From Arachis hypogaea (lineage: Eukaryota > Streptophyta > Magnoliopsida > Fabales > Fabaceae), in NCBI RefSeq assembly GCF_003086295.3, contig NC_092048.1, positions 108,888,276 to 108,952,275 on the forward strand: 64,000 bases of DNA, written 5' to 3'. Below, piece by piece: positions 44,690 to 56,649 of this stretch. Below the pieces are notes generated by a model that was not told where the DNA came from, ran no database searches, and saw only the letters and a program-made list of their open reading frames with translations. Positions within the stretch are counted from its first letter, which is position 1; every line of letters begins with the position of its first letter. The translations under genes and the position numbers were made by a program.

Positions 44690-44935
44690 ATTATTGGCAT
44701 TTAAACGCTAGTAAGGGTAGCAGAATGGGCGTTAAATGCCCAGTCTGGCACCATTCTGTGCTTTTAACGCCAGAAAGGGGCACAGAACTGGCGTTTAACG
44801 CTAGAAATGGGCACAGAGCTGGCGTTTAAACGCCAGAAAGGGGAGAAAAGCTGGCATTAAACACCAAAAATGGGCAGCAACCTGGCGTTTAACGCCAGGA
44901 TTGGCAACCAAGGGGGCGTTTACACGCCAACATGG
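44690..44935. repeat. GGCGTTTAACGCC tract of E
   Basis: About seven palindromic units (GGCGTTTAACGCCAG and variants) separated by linkers of the type GGGCACAGA, 30-40 bp apart. Confidence 0.82.
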
Positions 44936-45415
44936 TGCAGGGATGAGAAATCCTTGACACCTTAGGATCTGTGGATCCTACAGGATCCCCACCTACCTCA
45001 TCTCTCTCTTCTTCACACCTTGCCCAAATACCCTTCACCAATCACCTCAATACCTCTTCCCCAAAAACCCCTCACCTATCAAATCCTACCCTCTTCTCCA
45101 TAATCTCTTCACCAATCCACATCCATCCATCATAAAACCCCACCTACCTCACCATTCAAATTTAAACCACTTTCCCTCCTAAACCCACCCATACATGGCC
45201 GAACCTTACCCCTCTCTCCACTCCTATATAAACCGATCTTCACTCCTTCATTTTTAAACCTCATACACACAACTCACCCCCTTGGTTGAACCACTAAACC
45301 CCCCTCCATCTCCTCTATTTCATCTTCTTCTACTCTCTTCTTTCTTCTTTGACAAGCAAACCTTCTAAGTTTGGTGTGGGAAAATCTAAAGCTTTTTGTT
45401 TTTCCATAACCATTT
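44936..45415 (+). other. C-rich leader before ORF2 of E, with internal TATA box
   Basis: C/T-rich noncoding sequence with TATATAAA at 45225-45232, 184-191 bp before the ORF2 ATG, and AAGTTTGGTGTGG about 45 bp before the ATG. Equivalent leaders are at 11048-11470 (H, reversed), 56930-57276 (I) and 61036-61540 (G). Confidence 0.55.
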
Positions 45416-46566
45416 ATGGCACCAAAGGCCGGAGAAACCTCAAGAAAGAGGAAAGGGAAGGCGAAAGCTTCTACCTCCGAGTCATGGGAGCTGGAGAGAT
45501 TCATCTCAAAGGTCCATCAAGACCACTTGTATGAAGTTGTGGCCAAGAAGAAGGTGATCCCGGAGGTCCCTTTCAAACTCAAAAAGGGTGAATATCTGGA
45601 TATCCGACATGAGATTCGAAGAAGAGGTTGGGAAGTTCATACCAACCCTATTCAACAAGTCAGAATCTTATTGGTTCAAGAGTTTTATGCCAATGCATGG
45701 ATCACCAAGAAACATGATCAAAGTGTGAACCCGGACCCAAAGAATTAGCTTACAATGGTCCGGGGGAAATGCTTAGATTTTAGTCCGAAAAATGTAAGGT
45801 TGGCATTCAACTTGCCCATGATGCAAGGAGATGCACGCTCCTACACTAGAAGGGTCAACTTTGATCAAAGGTTGGACCAAGTCCTCATAGACATTTGTGA
45901 AGAGGGCACTCAATGTAAGAGAGATTCAAGAGGGAAGCCAGTTCAACTAAGAAGGCATGACCTCAAGCCCGTGGCTAGGGGATGTTGGAGTTCATCCAAC
46001 GCTCAATCATTCCCACTAGTAACCCGTCTGAAGTTACTATAGACCGGGCTATCATGATCCATAGCATCATGATTGGAGAGGAAGTAGAAGTTCATGAGGT
46101 TGTATCCCTAGAACTCTACAAGGTGGCAGACAAGTCCTCTACTTTGGCAAGGTTAGCCTTCCCTCATCTTATTTGTCACCTCTGCAATTCAGCTGGAATT
46201 GACATAGAGGAAGACATCCTCATTGATGAGGACAAGCCCATCACTAAGAAAAGGATGGAGCAAACAAGAGAGTCCATTCATGGACAAGAGCATGAGAAAA
46301 TTCCTCATCATGAAATCCCTGAGATGCCTCAAGGGATGCATTTTCCTCCACAAAACTATTGGGAGCAAATCAACACCTCCCTAGGAGAATTAAGTTCCAA
46401 TATAGGACAACTAAGGGTGGAGCACCAAGAGCATTCCATCTTCCTCCATGAAATTAGAGAAGACCAAAGAGTTATGAGAGAGCAGCAACAAGGGCAAGGA
46501 AGAGACATTGAGGAGCTCAAGCACTCCATAATATCGTCAAGAGGAAGAATAAGCCGTCATCACTAA
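45416..46566 (+). pseudogene. ORF2 of E, one stop and one frameshift
   Basis: Homologous over its full length to the intact 385-residue ORF2 of G. Trp111 is a TAG (45746-45748), and a one-base loss near 45983 (ATGTTGG for ATGGTTGG) shifts the frame at about codon 190; the C-terminal half is open from there to 46566. The C-terminal coiled-coil-like part is kept. Confidence 0.85.
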
Positions 46567-47658
46567 GGTGGACCCGTTCTTTAATTTCCTTGTTCTTATT
46601 TTTCTGTTTTCAAAAATTATGCTTTATGTTTATTTATGTTTGTGTCTTACTACATGATCATTAGTGTCTTAGTGTCTATGCCTTAAAGCTATGAATGTCA
46701 TATGAATCCATCACCTTTCTTAAATGAAAAATTTTTTAATTAAAGAAAAAGAAGTACATGAATTTCAAATTTTAAATAGTTTAATTATTTTGATGTGGTG
46801 GCAATACTTTTTGTTTTCTGAATGAATGATTGAACAGCGCATATTTTTGAATTTATTTTTCATGAATGTTAAAATTGTTGGCTCTTGAGAGAATTATAAA
46901 AAACGAGAAATGTTATTTGATAATCTGAAAAATCATAAAATTGATTTTTGAAGCAAGAAAAAGCAGTGAAAAGCTTGCGAAAAAAATGGTGAAAAAAAAA
47001 GAAGAAGAAAAGAAAAAGCAAGCAGAAAAAGCCAATAGCCCTTTAATCTAAAAGGCAAGGGTAAAATAAAAAGGATCCAAGGCTTTGAGCATCAGTGGAT
47101 AGGAGGGCCCACAGGAATAAAATCCTGGCCTAAGCGGCTAAATCAAGCTGTCCCTAACCATGTGCTTGTGGTGTGAAGGTGTCAAGTGAAAGGCTTGAGA
47201 CTGAGCGGTTAAAGTCGTGGTCCAAAGCAAAAAGAGTGTGCTTAAGAGCTCTGGATACCTCTAATTGGGGACTCTAGCAAAGCTGACTCACAATCTAAAA
47301 AGGTTCACCCAGTTATGTGTCTGTGGCATTTATGTATCCGGTGGTAATATTGGAAAACAAAATGCTTAGGGTCACGGCCAAGACTCATAAAGTAACTGTG
47401 TTCAAGAATCAACATACTAAACTAGGAGAATCAATAACACTATCTAAATTCTGAGTTCCTATAGATGCCAATCATTCTAAACTTCAAAGGATAAAGTGAA
47501 ATGCCAAAACTATTCAGAAGCAAAAAGCTAATAGCCCCGCTCATCTAATTAAGACTGATCTTCATAGATGTTATCGGAATTTATTGTATATTCTCTTCTT
47601 TTTATCCTACTTTGTTTTTAGTTGTTTGGGGACAATCAACAATTTAAGTTTGGTGTTG
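46567..47658 (+). other. 3' noncoding region of E, with conserved domain
   Basis: An A-rich first half, then about 420 bp (47060-47480) that is strikingly alike in E, I (58110-58560) and G (63200-63630), then the PPT hairpin (47621-47640) and AAGTTTGGTGTTG before the LTR. No ORF. Confidence 0.65.
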
Positions 47659-49314
47659 TGATGAGCGGATAATTTATACGCTTTTTGGCATTATTTTTAG
47701 TATGTTTTTAGTATATTTTAGTTACTTTTTATTATATTTTTATTAGTTTTTAAATAAAAATGACATTTCTGGGCTTTACTATGAGTTTGTGTATTTTTCT
47801 GTGATTTCAGGTATTTTCTGGCTGAAATTGAGGGACATCAGCAAAAATCTGATTCAGATGCTGAAAAAGGACTGCAGATGCTGTTGGATTCTGACCACCT
47901 TGCACTCGAAGTGGATTTTCTGGAGCTACAGAAGCCCAATTGGCGTGCTCTCAATTGCGTTAGGAAGTAGACATCCTGGGATTTTCAGCAATATATAATA
48001 GTCCATACTTTGCCCAAGATTTGATGGCCCGAACCGGCGTTCTAAGTCAGCATAAAAATTCTGGCGTCAAAACGCCAGAACTGGCATAAAAGCTGGAGTT
48101 AAATGCCTAAACTGGCACAAAAGCTGGCGTTTAACTCCAGAAACAGCCTATGTATGTGAAAGCTTCTATTCTCATCCCAAGCACACACCAAGTGGGCCCT
48201 TAAGTGGATTTATGCACCATTTACTCATTTCTATAAACCCTAGGCTACTAGTTTTCTATAAATAGGACCTTTTGCTATTGTATTTTCATCTTAGAATCTT
48301 TAGTTCATCTTTTGATCTCTTGATCACGTTTTGGGGGCTTGCCTCATGGCCATGCCTAGACCTTTTGTTCTTATGTATTTTCAACGGTGGAGTTTCTACA
48401 TCCCATAGATTAAGGTGTGGAGCTCTGCTGTTCTTCATGAATTAATGCAAAGTACTATTATTTTTCTATTCAACTCAAGCCTATTTCTTCTCTAAGATAT
48501 TCATTCACACTCAAGAACATGATGAATGTGATGATTATGTGACACTCATCACTATTCTCACCTATGAACGCGTGCCTGACAACCACTTCTGTTCTACATG
48601 CAAACAAGCTTGAATGTGTATCTCTTGAGTTTCTAATCTAATATTAAAACCTTCGTGGTATAGGCTACAATTATTGGCAACATTCTTGAGATCCGGAAAG
48701 TTTAAACCTTGTGTGTGGTATTCTGAGTAGGATCTGGGATGGGATGACTGTGACGAGCTTCAAACTCGTGAGTGTTGGGCATAGTGACAGACGCAAAAGG
48801 ATTAATGGATCCTATTCCAACATGATCGAGAACCGACAGATGATTAGCCGTACGGTGACAGCGCATTTGGACCATTTTCACTGAGAGGACGAGAGGTAGC
48901 CATTGACAACGGTGAAACCCAACATAAAGCTTGCCATGGAAATGAGTATGAATGATTGGATGAAGACAATAGGAAAGCAGAAGTTTAGGAGGAACAAAGC
49001 ATCTTCATACGCTTATCTGAAATTCTTCCCAATGAATTACATAAGTATCTCTATCTTATTTTACATTTTATTCATCTTTTAATTATCAATTCTCCATAAC
49101 CATTTGAATCCGCCTGACTGAGATTTACAAGATGACCATAGCTTGCTTCAAGCCGACAATCTTCGTGGGATCGACCCTTACTCACGTAAGGTTTATTACT
49201 TGGATGACCCAGTGCACTTGCTGGTTAGTTGCGCGGAGTTGTGACAAAGAGTTGAGATTAAAATTGTGCGTACCAAGATGTTGGCGCCATTGATGATCAC
49301 AATTTCGTGCACCA
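47659..49314 (+). repeat. 3' LTR of E (1656 bp)
   Basis: TGATGAGCGGATAATTTATA to TTTCGTGCACCA. TATA box TATAAATAG at 48257-48265; a GGCGTTTAACTCCAG-type tract near 48050-48145; a PBS relic TGGCGCCATTG at 49282-49292. Confidence 0.9.
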
Positions 49315-50575
49315 GATAACTTAGAAGAAAGGAGTTTTTGAGATTGATACTCTGAATGCCATATTGGCTCAGAACAAAATATTGACTCAGCAAGTCAATA
49401 TGATTTCTCAGAGTCTGACTGAAATGCAAGTTGCATCAGGCAGTACTAAAGAAGCCTCCCCTGAAGGAGAAGCTTATGACCCTAAGAATCCTACAATGGA
49501 AGAGGTGAACTACATGGGAGAATCCTATAGAAACACCTATAATCCTTCATGGAGGAATCATCCAAATTTCTCATGGAAGGATCAACAGAAGACTAATCAA
49601 GGTTTCAATAATAATGGTGGGAGAAATAGGTTTGGCAATAGCAAGCCTTTTCCATCATCTTCTGAGCAACAGACAGAGAATTCTAAGCAGAGCCACTCTG
49701 ACTTGGCAACCATAGTCTCTGATCTATCTAAGACCACTCTCAGTTTCATGACTGAAAAAAGGTCCTCCATTAGAAATTTGGAGGCACAAGTGGGTCAACT
49801 GAGTAAAAGAGTTACTGAAATCCCTCCTAGTACTCTCCCAAGCAATACAGAAGAGACTCCAAAGAGAGAGTGCAAGGCCATCAATATACCCAACATGGCC
49901 GAACCTGGAGAGGAGGAAGAGGCAGTGATTTCCAAAAAGGAAGACCTCAATGGACGTTCACTGGCCACTAAGGAGTTCCCCAATGAGGAACCAAAGGAAT
50001 CTGAGGCTCATATAGAGACCATAGAGATTCCACTGAACTTACTATTGCCATTCATGAGCTCTGATGAGTATTCTTCCATTGAAGAGGATGAAGATATTAT
50101 TGAAGAGCAAGTTACTCAGTATCTAGGAGCAATCATGAAGCTGAATGCCAAGTTATTTAGTAATGAGACTTGGAAGGATGAACCTCCATTGCTCATCAAT
50201 GAATTGAATACCTTGGTTCAACAGAAATTACCTCAGAAGAAACCGAATCCCGGAAAGTTCTTAATACCTTGCATCATAGGCACCATGACCTTTAAAAAGG
50301 CTCTATGTGACATTGGTTCAAGTATAAACCTCATGCCACTCTCTGTAATGGAGAAACTAGGGATCTTTGAGGTACAAGCTGCAAGAATCTCACCAGAGAT
50401 GGCAGACAATTCAAGGAAGCATGCTTATGGACTTGTAGAGGATGTCTTAGTAAAAGTTGAAGGCTTTTACATCCCTGCTAACTTCATAATCCTAGACACT
50501 GGAAAGGATGAAGATGAATCCATCATCCTTGGAAGACCCTTCCTAGCCACAGCAAGACCTGTGATTGATGTGGAC
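49315..50575 (+). pseudogene. Gag-protease of G, left part (interrupted by element I)
   Basis: In-frame coding from 49325 to 50575: the gag linker with NPSWRNHPNFSW, a Gln/Asn-rich segment, an acidic segment, and the retropepsin core CDIGSSINLMP (note DIG for DLG) up to ARPVIDVD. A TAG at 49322-49324 sits where related copies have CAG (Gln). The frame at 50575 continues exactly at 60366 beyond element I. The upstream gag is missing because of element E. Confidence 0.85.
50571..50575 (+). repeat. Target-site duplication of I, left copy
   Basis: TGGAC before the LTR start at 50576; matches 60361-60365. Confidence 0.92.
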
Positions 50576-51175
50576 TGATGAGCGGATAATTTATACGCTT
50601 TTTGGCATTATTTTTAGTATGTTTTTAGTAGGATCTAGTTACTTTTAGGGATGTTTTTATTAGTTTTTATGTTAAATTCACATTTCTGGACTTTACTATG
50701 AGTTTGTGTGTTTTTCTGTGATTTCAGGTATTTTCTGGCTGAAATTGAGGGACTTGAGCAAAAATCAGATTCAGAGGTTGAAGAAGGACTGCTGATGCTG
50801 TTTGATTCTGACCTCCCTGCACTCAAAGTGGATTTTCTGGAGCTACAAAACTCTAAATGGTGCGCTCTTAACGGCGTTGGAAAGTAGACATCCAGGGCTT
50901 TCCAGAAATATATAATAGTTCATACTTTGCCCAAGTGTAGACGATGCAAAAGGGCGTTGAACGCCAGTTCTACCCTGCAGTCTGGAGTTAAACGCCAGAA
51001 ATACGTCACAAACCAGAGTTGAACGCCAAAAACATGTTACAACTTGGCGTTCAACTCCAAAAGAAGACTCTGCACGTGTAAACTTCAAGCTCAGCCCAAG
51101 CACACACCAAGTGGGCCCCGGAAGTGGATTTATGCATCAATTACTTACTTCTGTAAACCCTAGTAATTAGTTTAG

Positions 51176-51184
51176 TATAAATAG
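51176..51184 (+). promoter_or_regulatory. TATA box in 5' LTR of I
   Basis: TATAAATAG; the same box is at 59274-59282 in the 3' LTR. Confidence 0.7.
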
Positions 51185-52223
51185 GACCTTTTACTATTGT
51201 ATTTATATCTTCGGATCTTAGGATTTTTAGTTCAACTTTGGATCATATTGATCATGTTTGGGGGTTCGCCATTCGGCCATGCCTGGACCTTCATCACTTA
51301 TGTATTTTCAACGGTAGAGTTTCTGCACTCCATAGATTAAGGTGTGGAGCTCTACTGTTCCTCATGATTTAATGCAAAGTACTACTGTTTTATATTCAAT
51401 TCAACTTATTCCGCTTCTAAGATATCCATTCGCACCCAAGAACATGATGAATGTGATGATTATGTGACGCTCATCATCATTCTCACTTATGAACGCGTGC
51501 CTGACAAACACTTCCGTTCTACATGCAAATAAGCTAGAATGAATATCTCTTGGATATCTAATACAGGGGACCGAGTCCGAGTTATTAGTGTCTTCGTGGT
51601 ATAAGTTAGAACCCATGGATGGCCATTCCTGAGATCTGGAAAGTGTAAACCTTGTCTGTGGTATTCCGAGTAGGATCTGGGAAGGGATGGCTGTGACGAA
51701 CTTCAAACTCGCGAGTGCTGGGCGTAGTGACAGACGCAAAAGGAGGGTGAATCCTATTCCAGTATGATCGAGAACCTCCAGATAATTAGCCGTGCCGTGA
51801 CAGAGCATTTGGACCTTTTTCACAGAGAGGATGGGATGTAGCCATTGACAACGGTGATGCCCTATATAAAGCTTGCCATGAAAAGGAGTAGGAATGATTG
51901 GATGAAGACAGCAGGAAAGCAGAGGTTCAGAGGAACGAAAGCATCTCTATACGCTTATCTGAAATTCTCACCAATGATTTGCATAAGTATTCCTATCTTT
52001 ATTTTCTGTTTATTTATTATTATTATTCGAAAACTCCATGACCATTTGATATCCGCCTGACTGAGATTTACAAGATGACCATAGCTTGCTTCATACCAAC
52101 AATCTCCGTGGGATCGACCCTTACTCACGTAAGGTTTTATTACTTGGACGACCCAGTGCACTCGCTGGTTAGTTGTATCGAAGTTGTGACAAATTATGAA
52201 TTAAGATTAGAGCACCAAGTTTT

Positions 52224-52241
52224 TAGAGCCATTACCAGGGA
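52224..52241 (+). other. Relic primer-binding site inside the 5' LTR of I
   Basis: TAGAGCCATTACCAGGGA matches the functional PBS TGGCGCCGTTGCCGGGGA at 13 of 18 bases. Four of the five differences are G-to-A. The flanks are duplicated too: CACCAAGTTTTT precedes both, about 42 nt apart. Copies are at 60325-60342 in the 3' LTR, near 49282-49299 in E and near 15842-15853 in H. Confidence 0.7.
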
Positions 52242-52265
52242 TCACAATTTCGTGCACCAAGTTTT

Positions 52266-52283
52266 TGGCGCCGTTGCCGGGGA
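52266..52283 (+). promoter_or_regulatory. Primer-binding site of I (tRNA-Asp)
   Basis: TGGCGCCGTTGCCGGGGA, perfectly complementary to the tRNA-Asp 3' end, 6 nt after the LTR. Confidence 0.94.
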
Positions 52284-54111
52284 TTGTTCGAGTTTGGACA
52301 ACTGACGGTTCATCTTGTTGCTCAGATTAGGTAATTTTCTTTTTGTTTTATTTTCAAATATCTTTCAAAAATTTCTCATCTGTTTTCGAAAATTATTCTA
52401 AATTTTTAAGAATGAATTCTAGTGCTTCATGAAGCATGTTGAAGCCTGGCTGGCTGTAAAGCCATGTCTAATTCTTTTGGACTGTGGCTTCCAACCATCA
52501 ACATAGAGGCAAGTTAATTGGAATATCAACTGTTACATGCCTGATTTATATCCTAAAGCTGGCTGGCTATTAAGCCATGCCCAACCCTTGGATTGGAGCT
52601 TTAGGCCAACATTGAAAGATTCCTGGGATTCTTATTAAAAATTTTGAATTTCTTATTTTCTTTTTCCTATATGTTTTTCGAAAAAAAAATTAAAAGAAAA
52701 TACAAAGAAATTTATAAAATCATAAAAATTAAAAATATTTTGTGTTTCTTGTTTGAGTCTTGAGTCAATTTTTAAGTTTGGTGTCAATTGCATTTTTTTT
52801 AAAAAATTTATGCATTTTTTGAAAATTCATGCATTCATAGTGTTCTTTATGATCTTCAAGTTGTTCTTGGCCAGTCTTCTTGTTTGATCTTCATATTTTC
52901 GTGTTTTGTGTCTTTTCTTGTTTTTCATATGCATTCTTGCATTCATAGTGTCTATGCATGAAAAATTTCTAAGTTTGGTGTCTTGCATGTTTTCTTTTCT
53001 TGAAAATTTTTCAAAAATAAGTTCTTGATGTTCATCTTGACATTCAAAGTGTTCTTGGTATTCATCTTGACATTCATAGTGTTCTTGCATGCATCATGTG
53101 TTTTGATTCATAATTTTCATGTTGTGAGTCATTTTTTTTTGTTTTTCTCTTTCATCATTAAAAATTCAAAAATCAAAAAAATATCTTTCCTTTTTTCTCT
53201 CATAAATTTCGAAAATTTGGATTGACTTTTTCAAAAATTTTTAAAATTCAATTGTTTCTTATGAGTCAAATCAAATTTTCAATTTAAAAATCTTATCTTT
53301 TTCAAAATCTTTTTCAAAAATCAAATCTTTTTCATTTTTCTTATTTATTTTTGAAAATTTTAGAAATATTTTTTAAAAATATTTTTCTTAATTTTACATC
53401 ATATTTTCGAAAATATCATCAACAATTAATGTTTTGATTCAAAAATTTCAAGTTTGTTACTTACTTGTTAAGAAAGATTCAAACTTTAAGTTCTAGAATC
53501 ATATCTTGTGATTTCTTGTGAATCAAGTCATTAATTATGATTTTAAAAATCAAATCTTTTTCAAAACTAATTTCAATCATATCTTTTCAAAAATATCTTT
53601 TTATCTTATCTTTTTCAAATACCTTTTCTAACTTCTTATCTTCTTATCTTTTAAAAATTGAATTTCAAATCTCTTTCAACTAACCACTTAACTTTTTATT
53701 TGATTCTTATCTTTAGTAAAACTGCCCAACTAACTTTTTACCTTTAATTTTTGAAAATCCCTTCCCTCTTTTCAAAATTTCTTTTTAATTAACTAATTAT
53801 TTCAATTTTTTATTTTAATTTTATTTCATTCCTAATTTTCGAAAACTACTAACCTTTTTCAAAAACTTTTTTCGAAATTTAACTTTAAAATTTAACTTTT
53901 ATTTTTCGAATTCTCTCACCTCCCTTCTTCTTCTATTCATTCATCTACTAACACTTCTCTTCATCTCATATCTCTGCTCTCCTCACCCTTCTGTTTAGAT
54001 TCTCCTTTCTTTTCTCTTTTACTCTTCTTTTCTTCTACTCACAACAAGGGAACCTCTATACTGTGGTAAAAAGGATCCCCATTATTATTTTTCTGTTCCC
54101 TTCTCTTTCAT
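52284..54111 (+). other. 5' leader of I
   Basis: A T-rich 1.8-kb leader with AAGTTTGGTGT motifs near 52768 and 52969. Near 52445-52620 two copies of a GGCTGGCT...AAGCCATG segment lie about 110 bp apart. No supportable ORF. Confidence 0.65.
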
Positions 54112-56325
54112 ATGATCAGGGACAAGGAAAAGGGCATTCTTGTTGAAGCTGATCCAGAACCTAAAAGGACTCTGAAGAGAAAACTAAGAGAAGCTAAAAT
54201 ATAACAATTCAGAGACAACCTTACAGGAATTTTCAAACAGGAAGAGAAGATGGCAGCCGAAAATAATAATAATGCAAGGAGGATGCTTGGTGACTTTAAT
54301 GCACCTAATTCCAATTTACATGGAAGAAGCATCTCCATCCCTACTATTGGAGCAAACAATTTTGAGCTTAAATCTCAATTAGTTTCTCTGATGCAACAAA
54401 ACTACAAGTTTCATAGACTTCCATCTGAAGATCCCTTTCAGTTCTTAACTAAATTCTTGCAGATATGTGATACTGTTAAGACTAATGGAGTAGATCCTGA
54501 AGTCTACAAGATCATGCTTTTCCCGTTTGCTGTAAGAGACAGAGCTAGAATATGGTTGGACTCTCAACCTAAGGATAGCCTGAACTCTTGGGATAAGCTG
54601 GTCAAGGCTTTCTTAGCCAAGTTTTCTCCTCCTCAAAAGCTGAGTAAGCTTAGAGTGGATGTTCAAACCTTCAGACAGAAAGAAGGTGAATCCCTCTATG
54701 AAGCTTGGGAGAGATACAAGCAACTAACCAAAAAGTGTCCTTCTGACATGCTTTCAGAATGGACCATCCTGGATATATTCTATGATGGTCTGTCTGAATT
54801 AGCTAAGATGTCATTGGATACTTCTGCAGGTGGATCCATTCACCTAAAGAAAACGCCTGTAGAAGCTCAAGAACTCATTGACATGGTTGCTAATAACTAG
54901 TTCATGTACATTTCTGAGAGGAATCCTGTGAGTAATGGGACGCCTCAGAAGAAGGAAGTTCTTGAAATTGATACTCTGAATGCCATATTGGCTCAGAATA
55001 AAATATTGACTCAGTAAGTCAATATGATTTCTCAGAGTCTGAATGGAATGTAAGCCGCATCCAACAGTACTCAAGAGGCATCTTCTGAAGAAGAAGCTTA
55101 TTATCCTGAGAACCCTGCAATAGCAGAGGTAAATTATATGGGTGAACCTAATGGAAACACCTATAACCCCTCATGGAGAAATCACCCAAATCTCTCATGG
55201 AATGATCAACAAAAACCTCAACAAGGCTTTAATAATGGTGGAAGAAACAGGTTTAACAATAGTAAACCTTTTCCATCATCCACTCAGCAACAGACAGAGA
55301 ATTCTGAGCAGAATCCATCTAGCTTAGCAAATTTAGTCTCTGATCTATCTAAGACCACTCTAAGTTTCATGAATGAAACAAGGTCCTCCATTAGAAATTT
55401 GGAGGCACAAGTGGGCCAGCTGAGTAAGAAGATCACTGAAATCCCTCCTAGTACTCTCCCAAGCAATCCAAAAGAAAATCAAAAAGGAGAGTGCAAGGCC
55501 ATTGATATAACCATCATGGCCGAACCCAAGGAGGAAGAGGAGGACGTGAATCCCAAGGAGGAAGACCTCCTGGGACGTCCAGTGATCAACAAGGAGTTTC
55601 CTTTTGAGGAACCAAAAGAATCTGAGGCACATCTAGAAACCATAGAGATTCAATTGAACCTCCTTATGCCATTCATGAGCTCAAATGAGTATTCCTCTTC
55701 TGAAGAGAATGAGAATGTTACTGAAGAGCAAGTTGCCAAGTTCCTTAGTGCAATCATGAAGCTGAATGCCAATTTATTTGGTAATGAGACTTGGGTAGAT
55801 GAACATCCCCTGTTCACCAATGAACTAAATGCATTGGATGAACTGAGATTGCCTTAGAAGAAACAGGATCCTGAAAAGTTCCTAATACCTTGTACCATAG
55901 GCACCATGACCTTTGAGAAGGCTCTATGTGACCTTGGGTCAGGAATAAACCTCATGCCACTCTCTATAATGGAGAAACTGGGAATCTTTGAGGTACAAAC
56001 TGCTAGAATCTCGTTAGAGATGGCAGACAATTCCAAAAAATAGGCTTATGGACAAGTAGAGGACGTGTTAGTAAAGGTTGAAGGCCTTTACATCCCTGCT
56101 GATTTCATAACCCTGAATACTGGGAAGGATGAGGATGAATCCATCATTCTTGGAAGACCCTTCCTAGCCACAACAAGAGCTGTGATTGATGTAGACAGAG
56201 GAGAATTGATCCTTCAACTGAATGAGGACAACCTTGTGTTTAAAACTCAAGAATCTCCTTCTGTAACAATGGAGAGGAAGCATAGAAAGCTTCTCTCAAT
56301 ACAGAGTCAACTAAAGCCCCCATAG
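54112..56325 (+). pseudogene. Gag-protease of I, seven in-frame stops, no frameshift
   Basis: One continuous frame: a basic N-terminal segment, the gag core (FLQICDTVKTNGV, YEAWERYKQLTKKCP), NPSWRNHPNLSW, an acidic linker, and retropepsin CDLGSGINLMP with GRPFLATTRAVIDVD. Stops are at 54202, 54898, 55015, 55051, 55855, 56041 and 56323 (TAA, TAG, TAA, TAA, TAG, TAG, TAG). In at least five of these the related copies G or H have CAG or CAA at that place. The ATG at 54250 gives the longest open start, but the frame begins upstream at 54112. Confidence 0.88.
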
Positions 56326-56420
56326 TCAAACTCTAAGTTTGGTGTTGGGAGGCCTCAGCCAAACTCTAAGTTTGGTGTTGAACTCCCATATCCAAACTCT
56401 AAGTTTGATGTTGGGAGTCT
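56326..56420 (+). repeat. Triple AAGTTTGGTGTTG repeat after gag-protease of I
   Basis: Three copies of about 30-38 bp with AACTCTAAGTTTGGTGTTG (one with GATGTTG). In element H the same repeat is translated as the KFGV-containing C-terminus. Confidence 0.75.
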
Positions 56421-56462
56421 ATAAAATTGACCTGATCACCTGTGTGGCTCCATGAGAGCCCA

Positions 56463-56511
56463 CTGTCAAGCTATTGACATTAAAGAAGCGCTTGTTGGGA
56501 GGTAACCCAAT
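56463..56511 (+). promoter_or_regulatory. Post-gag hairpin block of I
   Basis: GTCAA-GCTA-TTGAC and GTTGGG-AGGTAA-CCCAAT (56494-56511). Confidence 0.6.
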
Positions 56512-56649
56512 TTTTATTTATCTAATTTTATTTTATTGTTCTTTCATGTTTTATTAGGTTCATGATCATGTGGAGTCACAAAATAAATAGAAAAATTAAA
56601 AACAGAATCAAAAACAGCAGAAGAAAAATCACACCCTGGAGGAAGGACT

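Larger units (their letters stand above)
43834..49314 (+). mobile_element. Element E: non-autonomous gag-protease/ORF2 element (5' half missing)
   Basis: Begins inside gag at the insertion point of D and runs through protease, hairpin block, tract, ORF2 and 3' region to its 3' LTR 47659-49314. The next base enters the gag of element G, so E probably inserted in G. Same family as G, H and I. Confidence 0.85.
50576..52259 (+). repeat. 5' LTR of I (1684 bp)
   Basis: TGATGAGCGG to TTTCGTGCACCA. TATA box TATAAATAG at 51176-51184; tract with GGCGTTGAACGCCAG units near 50950-51060; conserved stretch with GATCGACCC near 52110; PBS relic at 52224-52241. Confidence 0.92.

Noticed and set aside
51401..51823. 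140-codon minus-strand ORF in the LTR of I, repeated at 59499-59921
   Set aside because: Its double occurrence comes from the two LTRs; it is antisense to the LTR transcript and broken in E and H, so coding is unlikely.
52827..53225. ORFs in the leader of I with repeated HFECQDEHQE-like peptides
   Set aside because: Encoded by near-repeats of TTCATCTTGACATTCA in noncoding leader, with no conservation in H.
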